A stretch of 64,000 bases of DNA from Nocardia altamirensis NBRC 108246 (lineage in GTDB: Bacteria; Actinomycetota; Actinomycetes; Mycobacteriales; Mycobacteriaceae): contig NZ_BDAY01000021.1 of assembly GCF_001612685.1 (NCBI RefSeq), forward strand, positions 92,966-156,965, in the 5' to 3' direction. Of the stretch, positions 26,988-34,166 are shown in pieces. A program made the position numbers and the translations under genes. The first letter of the stretch is position 1; each line of letters begins with the position of its first letter. The notes under the pieces are model-generated. The model did not search any database and was not told where the DNA came from. It saw only the letters and a program-made list of their open reading frames with translations.

Positions 26988-28376
26988 TCAGCCGTCGAGC
27001 GTCCAGCGCAGCCGATTGCCTGGGGGGTGACAGTCGGCCGAGCCGGGGTTGGTGCGCGCAGGTGCCGGGTGCAGCAGCACCTTGGGCGGGATCGGCAGGT
27101 CGTGGAAGGCGGATTCGTTCGAATCCATTTGGTATCCGGCGGTATTCGGATAGATCAGCAGATCGCCGACCGCGGCGGCGCGGGGTAGCGGGATGCGCCG
27201 CCAGCTGAGCATGTCGGAGTCGAGACAGGTGGCGGCGCCGACGCAGGTCGGCGTGGTGTCGCCGGGCCCGGCGGGCCAGAGCAGCGGGTCGGGCAGGTAC
27301 TCGCTCTCGAACCACTGCTCGGACAGGCTCAGGCTCGTTCCGTCGACGGTGAGCAGCTGGTACGGCTCGCCGTGCACGTGCCTGGTCTTGCTGCCCTGCA
27401 CGCGGAAGACGGTGAACCCGGCGTGCGCGAGCAGCGCGCGCCCCGGCTCGATCGCGAGCCGGATGCCGTTGTCGCGCAACCGCTGTGCGAGGCCGTCGTG
27501 CGCGAGAACGGCGCTGAGCATGGCCGGACCTGGCACGGGGAAGTGATAGGGGTAGTAGGACTCGAACGACTTGCCGGAGTGGAACCACCGTCGGTCGACG
27601 TGCGCGGTGAACTCGGCCCACGCGCCCGGCTCGACATAGTCGACGCCGAATCCGCCGCCGACCGATATGGTGTCGGCAGGCAGTCCGAGTGTCCGTGCGT
27701 GCAGGCAGCGGTCGATCAGCTCGACGGCCAACTCGGCTCGCGCCACCGCGTCGTAGCCGGACAGATGAAAGCTGAAGCCCTCCAGCCGGATCGAGTCGGC
27801 ACCGGCGAGGAAGGCCAGCGCTCGGTCGATGTCGCCGTCGGTCATCCCGAATCGGCTGGCCGATGCGGTGGGCAGGACGCGGAGCATGACCCGGCTCGAG
27901 ACACCGAGTGCGGCAAGCCGTTCGAGCTCGCCGAGGTCGTCCACCGCGATCAGCCCGCCGTGTCGAGTGGCGAGCCAGAGCAGGTCGTCCGATTTCGCGG
28001 GCCCGGTCACCATCAGCTCGGCGCCACGGATCCCCGCCGCCAGCGCGGCCGTCAGTTCGCCGGTGCTCGAAACGTCGACACCGGCACCGCTTTCCGCGCA
28101 GGCCCTGGCCACGGCGGGTGATTTGTTCGCCTTCTTGCCGTAGTAGACGACCCCGTCGATCCCGGCCTGTGCGAAGGCGGCACGGAACTCGTCGACAGTG
28201 CGACCGACGCGTGGCGGATACAACACATGGAACGGCCGACCGAGCGCAAAGGCGATGTCGCCGAGCAGGTTCGGATCGTCGATCGCCTGACGCTCCCACG
28301 CGTCGAGGCGTGCGGGCAGCGGGACGGCGCTGATGGCACTGCGCGCCGCCCCGACCGCTCCGACTTCTAGTCCCAC
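26988..28376 (-). CDS. Type III PLP-dependent decarboxylase (SbnH/LysA-like)
   Basis: 462 residues from a GTG that overlaps the SbnB-like stop by ten bases. The alanine-racemase-type barrel carries the PLP lysine K82 in YYGKKANKS, then GAGVDVSSTGEL, HLSGYDAVA and the glycine loop SVGGGFGVDY (~245). The active-site Cys/Asp of the second subunit is in CVGAATCLDSDM. Relatives are diaminopimelate, ornithine and citryl-Dap decarboxylases; SbnH decarboxylates an intermediate of staphyloferrin B. Here it follows SbnA/SbnB-type genes, so the substrate is probably Dap or a Dap conjugate, giving an ethylenediamine unit. Diaminopimelate decarboxylase for lysine is unlikely in this operon. Confidence 0.86.
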   Translation of the reverse strand: MGLEVGAVGAARSAISAVPLPARLDAWERQAIDDPNLLGDIAFALGRPFHVLYPPRVGRTVDEFRAAFAQAGIDGVVYYGKKANKSPAVARACAESGAGVDVSSTGELTAALAAGIRGAELMVTGPAKSDDLLWLATRHGGLIAVDDLGELERLAALGVSSRVMLRVLPTASASRFGMTDGDIDRALAFLAGADSIRLEGFSFHLSGYDAVARAELAVELIDRCLHARTLGLPADTISVGGGFGVDYVEPGAWAEFTAHVDRRWFHSGKSFESYYPYHFPVPGPAMLSAVLAHDGLAQRLRDNGIRLAIEPGRALLAHAGFTVFRVQGSKTRHVHGEPYQLLTVDGTSLSLSEQWFESEYLPDPLLWPAGPGDTTPTCVGAATCLDSDMLSWRRIPLPRAAAVGDLLIYPNTAGYQMDSNESAFHDLPIPPKVLLHPAPARTNPGSADCHPPGNRLRWTLDG

Positions 28377-29377
28377 AGCGGCACCTCCGTGCCGCGGCCC
28401 TCCGCGATGGCCCGCTCCGCGAGCGCGTGCGCCACGGCGATGTCGGTGAGCACGAGCCCGCTGTTGTAGACGAAGATGCGTTCGTCGTCCGAGCGCCGTG
28501 CGACCGCCCTGCGCGTGAGGATCTGCGGCAGTTCGGCGTCGACGCGGCGCAGTGTCCCGTCCGGACCGACCATGTCGGTGCCGGTCAACGCCATCTGCTC
28601 GGCGCTGGTCGCGATGACGCGGTCGGCGTCGACCAGGGTCGACGGCGCGAGCCCGTAGCCGACAAGCACCGCCGTGGCACCCGGTGCGAGATCGGTGGAT
28701 TCGAGCGCGACCTCGGTGCCTGGCCCCGCGGTCGCCAGCACCACGTCGGCGGCGGCCGCGGCGGCCTTCGGATCTTCGACCGTTTCCAGCAGCATGTGCG
28801 GGTAGTACTCGGCGAGCTGGCTGTGCACCGCGGCCAACCCCTCCGGGTGGGTTCCGTACAGCATCAGCTTGCGCAGCTGCGGATTCGCGGCGAGCAAGTG
28901 CGGCAACGCGTTTCGGCCCTGGGTTCCGGTGCCGATCAGCAGCACGCTCTCGGCGCCCCTGCGGGCCGTCTCGCGGACGAGCAGCGCCGACACCGCAGGG
29001 GTGCGCAGTGCGCCGACCCGCGAGCAGTCCATCATCGCGATCGGCGCGCCGGTGCTGTCGTCGTACAACGTGATGGTGGTGTAGTAGCGCTTGGTGGCGC
29101 GGTCGTGGCCCGGATCGAATTTGTACGAGGTCTTCATCGCCACCACCCGGCGCCTGCCATCGCGTCCGAGCATGGCGTAGGACACCGACGAGCCGTCCGG
29201 ATTGGCCACGCTGAGCTTGCGCGGATTATCCGAATCGCCCGCGGCGAACGCCACATACGCGTCCTCCACCGCGCGCACGACGTCGGCGGGCGTAATCGGC
29301 ACGCCTGCCAGGTCGCTGCGGCTCAATACCCGCAGCGGTGTGCTTCGGTCACGAGTGTTCAACGGATCCTCGATCAT
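28367..29377 (-). CDS. SbnB-like dehydrogenase (ornithine cyclodeaminase / mu-crystallin fold)
   Basis: 336 residues. The family core is seen in AMKTSYKFDPGHDRATK, IAMMDCSRVGALRTPAVSAL (~115-134) and the NAD-binding Rossmann turn VLLIGTGTQGRNALPHL (~145-161). SbnB oxidises and hydrolyses ACEGA, releasing L-Dap and 2-oxoglutarate. Its presence with a SbnA-like gene is the established hallmark of L-Dap synthesis (staphyloferrin B, zwittermicin, viomycin). The start ATG at 29375-29377 lies 29 bases inside the upstream oxygenase gene. Ornithine cyclodeaminase proper is the alternative but fits the operon less well. Confidence 0.86.
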   Translation of the reverse strand: MIEDPLNTRDRSTPLRVLSRSDLAGVPITPADVVRAVEDAYVAFAAGDSDNPRKLSVANPDGSSVSYAMLGRDGRRRVVAMKTSYKFDPGHDRATKRYYTTITLYDDSTGAPIAMMDCSRVGALRTPAVSALLVRETARRGAESVLLIGTGTQGRNALPHLLAANPQLRKLMLYGTHPEGLAAVHSQLAEYYPHMLLETVEDPKAAAAAADVVLATAGPGTEVALESTDLAPGATAVLVGYGLAPSTLVDADRVIATSAEQMALTGTDMVGPDGTLRRVDAELPQILTRRAVARRSDDERIFVYNSGLVLTDIAVAHALAERAIAEGRGTEVPLWD

Positions 29378-30551
29378 GTGCTGTGTCCCGCTCTATCGCC
29401 ACCGGCGTCTGCTCCCGGTGTCCGTCCGCTCGGGCAGGCTCGACGCCGCCGGACGCGAACGCGGTGGTACTTGCCGCGCGGAACGGGGCGACGATCCGTT
29501 GCCCATAACCATTCTCGTCGGCCTCTTCGGCCCGCCGCGGTCGTTCAGGCAGGCGGATGTTCACCCGCTTCAGCCAGCGGTCGGTGCCGTCATAGCGTGC
29601 GGTGAACGGTACTCGACCGTGCACCGCCACGTCATTGTCGACAAGCAGTACTTCACCCGGTGTAAGCGCGGCGGTCACGCAGACCCGCTCCAGCTCGGCG
29701 GCGAGGGTGGCGTAGGCGGCACAGAACGCGGAGTCGGCATCGTCGAGCGGGGTGTAGGCCGGGTCGTAGCGCAGCGTGGTCTCGTCCGGTCCTGCCGCGG
29801 TCCACAGCGTCGGCAGCGGCGGGGCCGAATACCGTTCGTGCCCAGTGCCGTACGAGACGTCGGGCAGAATCGGCAGGGTCGGCGTGCTGAGCAGGCGCCG
29901 CTGGTCGGCGGTGAGCTGTACCCGGCGCACCGAGGACACCGTGGTGCCGACCGAGTCGGGGTTGCGCAGGCAGCCGAGCATCAGCAGGTTGGCGCGGGCC
30001 GGGTGGAATGCGTCCTCGCTGTGTGGGCTGAGCAGGGTTTTGCTGCTGGCGCCCGACTGTTCGTGCTCGTGGCCGGGGGAGGGCAGGATGTTGTTGACCA
30101 GGCGGCCGCCCTGTTGGCCCTGCCAGCCGAACGGCTCACCGGCGCTGCGGGCGAGCAGCATCATGGCGATGTCCAGTTCCAGCGAGTTCGCGCGCCGCGC
30201 CGCGGTGCCGCTCCACTCGGCGGCCTCGCGCCAGCTCGGCGGGGTCGGGCCGAATTCGTCGTCGGTCAGCGGCAGCCTGCTCACGATCGTCGCGCCTGCC
30301 GCGGTGGCGGGCGGGCGCATGGCGCGGCGGACGTCGGCGGGCAATTCGCCGACCCTGGTGTCGATCTGGGCGATCAGGGCGGAATCGGTCAGGGTGGCGG
30401 CCAGTGTGGCCGGGTCGTGCGGCGTTGCGTCGAGTGTGGTAGATATCTCTCGTGCGAGTTCGCGCACCGCACGCCCGGCGGCGTCGGGGAGCTCGCGACG
30501 TTCGATATCCTGCGGGTGAAGCGTCTTACGTTCCGAGAGAACGCCTTTCAC
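29349..30551 (-). CDS. Clavaminate-synthase-like Fe(II)/2-oxoglutarate oxygenase, first gene of the Dap operon
   Basis: About 400 residues from the GTG at 30549-30551; the frame is open to 30722, but that part crosses the promoter and iron box. The iron ligands are H177-x-E179 in LLSPHSEDAFHP and H311 in LLVDNDVAVHGRVPF. HxE in place of HxD is typical of clavaminate synthase, AsnO and VioC, enzymes that hydroxylate free amino acids, often at the beta carbon. A conserved basic residue for 2-oxoglutarate (R325 or R329) follows. It may add a hydroxyl to Asp/Asn, Dap or a late intermediate, a way to create an alpha-hydroxycarboxylate ligand for iron. The substrate is inference only. Confidence 0.85.
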   Translation of the reverse strand: MKGVLSERKTLHPQDIERRELPDAAGRAVRELAREISTTLDATPHDPATLAATLTDSALIAQIDTRVGELPADVRRAMRPPATAAGATIVSRLPLTDDEFGPTPPSWREAAEWSGTAARRANSLELDIAMMLLARSAGEPFGWQGQQGGRLVNNILPSPGHEHEQSGASSKTLLSPHSEDAFHPARANLLMLGCLRNPDSVGTTVSSVRRVQLTADQRRLLSTPTLPILPDVSYGTGHERYSAPPLPTLWTAAGPDETTLRYDPAYTPLDDADSAFCAAYATLAAELERVCVTAALTPGEVLLVDNDVAVHGRVPFTARYDGTDRWLKRVNIRLPERPRRAEEADENGYGQRIVAPFRAASTTAFASGGVEPARADGHREQTPVAIERDTAHDRGSVEHS

Positions 30552-30607
30552 CGAGGGAGTCCCTTCTTCGCATCGTTCGAAAAGAGCAGGAGTGACGTCG
30601 ATCTGCG

Positions 30608-30636
30608 AAGCTAGCGTGCATTGATTGATTAAGCAA
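30608..30636 (-). promoter_or_regulatory. Sigma-70-type promoter of the Dap operon
   Basis: On the minus strand TTGCTT (plus-strand 30631-30636) is followed after 17 bases by TAGCTT (30608-30613), fitting -35 and -10 boxes. The -35 lies inside the iron box 30629-30647, so a bound IdeR-type repressor would block RNA polymerase. Confidence 0.5.
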
Positions 30637-30647
30637 GGCTTACCTAA
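30629..30647. promoter_or_regulatory. IdeR/DmdR-like iron box of the Dap operon
   Basis: TTAAGCAAGGCTTACCTAA matches 17 of 19 positions of TWAGGTWAGSCTWACCTWA and is the strongest iron box in the window. It starts 78 bases before the oxygenase GTG and overlaps its -35 box. Confidence 0.75.
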
Positions 30648-30726
30648 TCTCACTGCTGGAAAATAGCAGAAACGTATAACTGTATCCAAGTTTGGCGCGG
30701 TCGGCCCCGGCGTGCCGCGCAACCCA

Positions 30727-30745
30727 TTAGGCTAGCCTGTCCTGA
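30727..30745 (+). promoter_or_regulatory. IdeR/DmdR-like iron box of the ABC importer operon
   Basis: TTAGGCTAGCCTGTCCTGA matches 15 of 19 consensus positions. It ends 54 bases before the start of the binding-protein gene and contains TAGGCT/TAGCCT as possible -10 hexamers, the same layout as in front of flavodoxin. Confidence 0.62.
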
Positions 30746-30799
30746 TCGCGGTCCTCCTGCCTCGCGCGCAGGGTGTTCGTCCAGGAAGAAGGCAGCACA

Positions 30800-32317
30800 A
30801 TGGGTTTGAGTCGGCGGCAGCTGCTGCAATCGAGCGTCGGTGTCGGAGCGATCCTGCTGATTGCTGGGTGTTCGACGGGGACTGAATCTTCGGGTCCCGC
30901 GCGGCGGGGCGGCACGCTACGGGTCGGCGCGCTCGGCACCCCGGCGCGGATCGAACGCGACCCGCACGCCAACCTCAGCAACGACAGCGACTTCCTGCTC
31001 GCCTCGCTGGTGTACGACGCCCTCACCGTGCCTGGCCGCGACCCGAATGTCGCGCCGCGCTTGGCGACTCGATGGGAACCGGACCCGGCGCGGCGGCGGT
31101 GGACCTTCACCCTCGCCGACGGCGCGACCTTCCACGACGGAACGCCGGTGACCTCCGACGATGTGGTGTGGTCGATGCGCAGGCTGCGCACGGTCGCAGG
31201 CGCGTCGAAAATGCCGGTGGCCGCGGAGGACATCAGCGCGGACGGGCCGAACCGGGTGGTGTTCACGGTGCCGGAGCCGAACACTCAGCTGCCGTTGCTG
31301 CTGCGGTTGATGACGTTCACCGTCAAGAAGGACACCACGGACTTCACCAAAGCCATTGGCACCGGGCCGTTTCGGCTCGAGTCGTACCAGGGTGGCAACG
31401 CACGGCTGGTGCGCAACGAGCGCTGGCACGGTCCGGCGCCGCTGCTCGACGCGATCGAGATCACCATGTTCGACAGCGTGACCGCGCTGGGCAACGCGGT
31501 GCTCGGCGGGCAGATCGACCTCGCCTCCAATGTCGGCGCGATCGCGGGACGGACCGCCGAGGGGCGCGGCGACCTGCAGGTGGTGCGCCGGGCCGACGAC
31601 ACCATGCTCGGCGTCGCGATGCGGACCTCGGACGGCCCGTTCGCCGATGTCAAGGTGCGGACCGCCGTCCGGCTCGGTGTCGATCGCAAAGCCCTGGTGA
31701 ACCAGGTGCATTCGGGCTACGGCACGGTGGCCAACGACATTCTCGGCACTGCGGATCCGCAGTACGACAAGACCATCGCGCAGCGCACCCGCGATATCGA
31801 GCGGGCGAAAACGCTACTGCGCGAAGCCAATTTCGATACCGGCCGCAGTTATCCGCTGGTGACCAAGGCCGAGGCGCCAGGCGAGGTCGAATCGGCGAAG
31901 GTCATCGCGACGCAGCTGTCCGAGATCGGCATCCGCCTCGACGTGCTCACCCAGGAGTCGAACGCCTTCTACGACCAGACCTGGTTGAAGGCGCCGTTCT
32001 ACACCGTCTCCTGGGGCACCAACGATTCCACGCTCTTCTTCGCGTCCAAGTTGCTGACCAGCGGATCGAACCGCAACGAAACCGACTTCAAGGACGCCGC
32101 ATTCGACGCGGCCACCGCGAAGGCATTGGCGGCGCAGAGCGATTCGGAGTACGCCCAAGCCTGTCGCGAAGTGCAGCAGATCGAGCACGAGCGCGGCGGC
32201 TACCTGGTGTGGGGGATGGCCGACGGCATCGATATCGCGTCGGCCAAGGTGCACGACCTGCCCACGCTCGGCGGCTTCGCCAGGGTGCAGCTGGAACGAG
32301 CGTGGTTGGCGGAGTGA
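30800..32317 (+). CDS. Opp/Dpp/Nik-type ABC solute-binding lipoprotein with Tat-like signal
   Basis: 505 residues from the ATG at 30800 (AGGAAGAAGG seven bases upstream). The leader MGLSRRQLLQSSVGVGAILL has a twin-arginine motif followed by the lipobox IAGC (Cys24), so it is exported folded and lipid-anchored outside the membrane. The mature part is a family 5 binding protein: GGTLRVG, RWEPDPARRRWTFTLADGATFHDGTPVTSDDVVWS (in pieces, ~105-135), IGTGPFRLESY. Family 5 proteins bind peptides, nickel and opine metallophores such as staphylopine (CntA). Divergence from the Dap operon and a shared iron-box region suggest it captures the iron-loaded product. Confidence 0.9.
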   Translation: MGLSRRQLLQSSVGVGAILLIAGCSTGTESSGPARRGGTLRVGALGTPARIERDPHANLSNDSDFLLASLVYDALTVPGRDPNVAPRLATRWEPDPARRRWTFTLADGATFHDGTPVTSDDVVWSMRRLRTVAGASKMPVAAEDISADGPNRVVFTVPEPNTQLPLLLRLMTFTVKKDTTDFTKAIGTGPFRLESYQGGNARLVRNERWHGPAPLLDAIEITMFDSVTALGNAVLGGQIDLASNVGAIAGRTAEGRGDLQVVRRADDTMLGVAMRTSDGPFADVKVRTAVRLGVDRKALVNQVHSGYGTVANDILGTADPQYDKTIAQRTRDIERAKTLLREANFDTGRSYPLVTKAEAPGEVESAKVIATQLSEIGIRLDVLTQESNAFYDQTWLKAPFYTVSWGTNDSTLFFASKLLTSGSNRNETDFKDAAFDAATAKALAAQSDSEYAQACREVQQIEHERGGYLVWGMADGIDIASAKVHDLPTLGGFARVQLERAWLAE

Positions 32318-33300
32318 TCCCCTTCGCCCGTGCCCTGTTTCGGCGCATCGTCCTCCTGGTCGCCCTGCTGGCGACAGTCTTCGTCGTCGTCGACCTGCTG
32401 CCAGGCAGCACGGCACGGGCGGTGCTCGGCCGGGACGCGACCCCGGATCAGATCGCGGCGAAGGAACGCGAGCTCGGCCTGGATCGTCCACTGCCTGAAC
32501 GCTTCTGGCGCTGGATCAGTGGCGTGCTCACCGGCGATTTCGGCGACACCGCGCGCGGACGCTCGATCAATGAACTGCTCGCCGCCAAATTCCCGCCGAC
32601 ACTGCTGCTCGGCGGCCTCGCACTGACGGTGACCGCGGTCGCGTCGCTGCTGCTCGGTGCTTGGTGGGCGGGGCGCCACACCATCGCGCCATTCACGTTG
32701 CCCGCCAGGCTGGTTCCGCGCGGCCTGGTCGCGGTGCGCCGGAGCGTGCTTCGGTCGTTGCAGCCCGCGACGACCATCGCCGCGGCGGTGCCGGAGTTCG
32801 TGGTCGCGACGCTGTTGATTCTGGTGTTCGCGCTCGTCCTCGGCTGGTTGCCCGCGGTCACCCTCACCGATCGGTCCGGCTTCCCCGCGAGCCCCGACAT
32901 GCTGGTGTTGCCGGTGCTGGCGCTGGCCATTCCCCAGGTCGGCTGGAATACCAGGGTGGTGCGCGCCGCACTGGTCGATGCTGCCCAGGCGCCGCATGTG
33001 GAAAGTGCTGTGCTGGAAGGCATTGCACCGCGCACGGTGATGCTGCGGCACATCATGCCCTTCGCGTTGCCGACGATCGTGGCGAGCTTCGCGACCACCG
33101 TCGGCATGGTGCTCGGCGGATCGCTGGTGGTGGAGACCATCTTCAACTACCCGGGACTCGGTGCGGTCCTCGCGGGTTCGGTGGCCGACCGGGACGTGTC
33201 GGTGGTCGCCTCGGTGGTGGCGCTGTCCGGGGCGGTGATCATGGTGATGCTCGCCGTTGCGGACGGTATTCGGGCCTGGTCGTTGCGAGGACACGGATGA
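32314..33300 (+). CDS. ABC importer permease, OppB/DppB type
   Basis: 328 residues, GTG overlapping the binding-protein stop (GTGA). It starts with the usual first helix (LFRRIVLLVALLATVFVVVDLLP) and a periplasmic loop containing LGLDRPLPERFWRWISGVLTGDFG in shorter blocks. Five more helices follow. The EAA coupling loop reads VLEGIAPRTVMLRHIMPFALP (~235-255; given in part), where it contacts the ATPase. No missing segment is seen. It pairs with the next gene as the two-permease set of this transporter class. Confidence 0.9.
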   Translation: MIPFARALFRRIVLLVALLATVFVVVDLLPGSTARAVLGRDATPDQIAAKERELGLDRPLPERFWRWISGVLTGDFGDTARGRSINELLAAKFPPTLLLGGLALTVTAVASLLLGAWWAGRHTIAPFTLPARLVPRGLVAVRRSVLRSLQPATTIAAAVPEFVVATLLILVFALVLGWLPAVTLTDRSGFPASPDMLVLPVLALAIPQVGWNTRVVRAALVDAAQAPHVESAVLEGIAPRTVMLRHIMPFALPTIVASFATTVGMVLGGSLVVETIFNYPGLGAVLAGSVADRDVSVVASVVALSGAVIMVMLAVADGIRAWSLRGHG

Positions 33301-34166
33301 TGCGCGCCACGGCGAAGCAGCTGCGGTTGCTGACGGTGCTCCCTGCGGTCCTGGTGACCGGGCTCGCGATCCTCGGCCCTGCCCTGGCTCCGCATGCGGC
33401 CGAGACCCCCGTCGGCATCCCGTTCGGCGATCCCGACGCCACCGCGTGGCTCGGCACCGACCGGTTGGGCCGCGACGTACTGAGCCAATTGCTGTACGGC
33501 GGTTGGGGTCTGCTCGTGCTTGCCGCGGTGATCGCCGTTGCGGTCACCGCGGCGTCCTGCGTGCTCGGCGCCCTTGCCGCGCTGCGTCCCGGGATCGGCA
33601 CGCTGATCGAACGCGCCACCGACTTCGTCATGCTGCTCCCCGCCGTTCTCGGCATCCTGCTGGTGCTGACCTCATGGCCGGACGCGGGCGCCTACGGCCT
33701 GCTCGTCGTCGCCCTGCTCTTCGGTACCCCCTACTGTGCAAGAGTTTTCGCGGCCGCAGCAGCGGGCATCGCCGCCTCTGGCTACGTCGAGGTCGCGCAG
33801 GCAAGCGGTGAAACCTTGGCGCACTTGATCTTCCGGGAAGTGATCCCGAATCTGCGCGAGGTGATCCTCGCCCAACTCGGCCTGCGCTTCGTGGCCGCCG
33901 TCTACCTGGTCAGCACCGCATCGTTCCTGCAGCTCCCCACCACCCTCGGCGCGAGCAACTGGGCGGTCATGGTCCGCGAGAACGCTTCCGGCATGCTGCT
34001 CAACCCCTGGGCTGTCCTGGCCCCGAGCTTGGCCATTGCGATCGTCGCGGTCAGCGTCAACCTCGCGGTCACCGCGTTCGGCCGAGGGCGGACAAGCCGG
34101 CGGAAGGTGTCGGTGGACGCTGCCGAGCCCGGGCCGAAACCCCGTGTCGGTGAGGTGGAGTCATGA
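33297..34166 (+). CDS. ABC importer permease, OppC/DppC type
   Basis: 289 residues from the ATG at 33297, overlapping the preceding stop (ATGA). It has the N-terminal helix, the family segment FGDPDATAWLGTDRLGRDVLSQLLYGG (~40-65, in part), then five helices and the coupling loop VAQASGETLAHLIFREVIPN. The C-terminal tail is basic (RGRTSRRK). With the permease upstream and the double ATPase downstream it completes the import pore. Confidence 0.9.
   Translation: MMRATAKQLRLLTVLPAVLVTGLAILGPALAPHAAETPVGIPFGDPDATAWLGTDRLGRDVLSQLLYGGWGLLVLAAVIAVAVTAASCVLGALAALRPGIGTLIERATDFVMLLPAVLGILLVLTSWPDAGAYGLLVVALLFGTPYCARVFAAAAAGIAASGYVEVAQASGETLAHLIFREVIPNLREVILAQLGLRFVAAVYLVSTASFLQLPTTLGASNWAVMVRENASGMLLNPWAVLAPSLAIAIVAVSVNLAVTAFGRGRTSRRKVSVDAAEPGPKPRVGEVES

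Noticed and set aside
30608..30745. Zur (zinc) box in the metallophore promoter
   Set aside because: No TGAAAATNATTTTCA-type palindrome is seen; both palindromes fit the IdeR/DmdR pattern instead.
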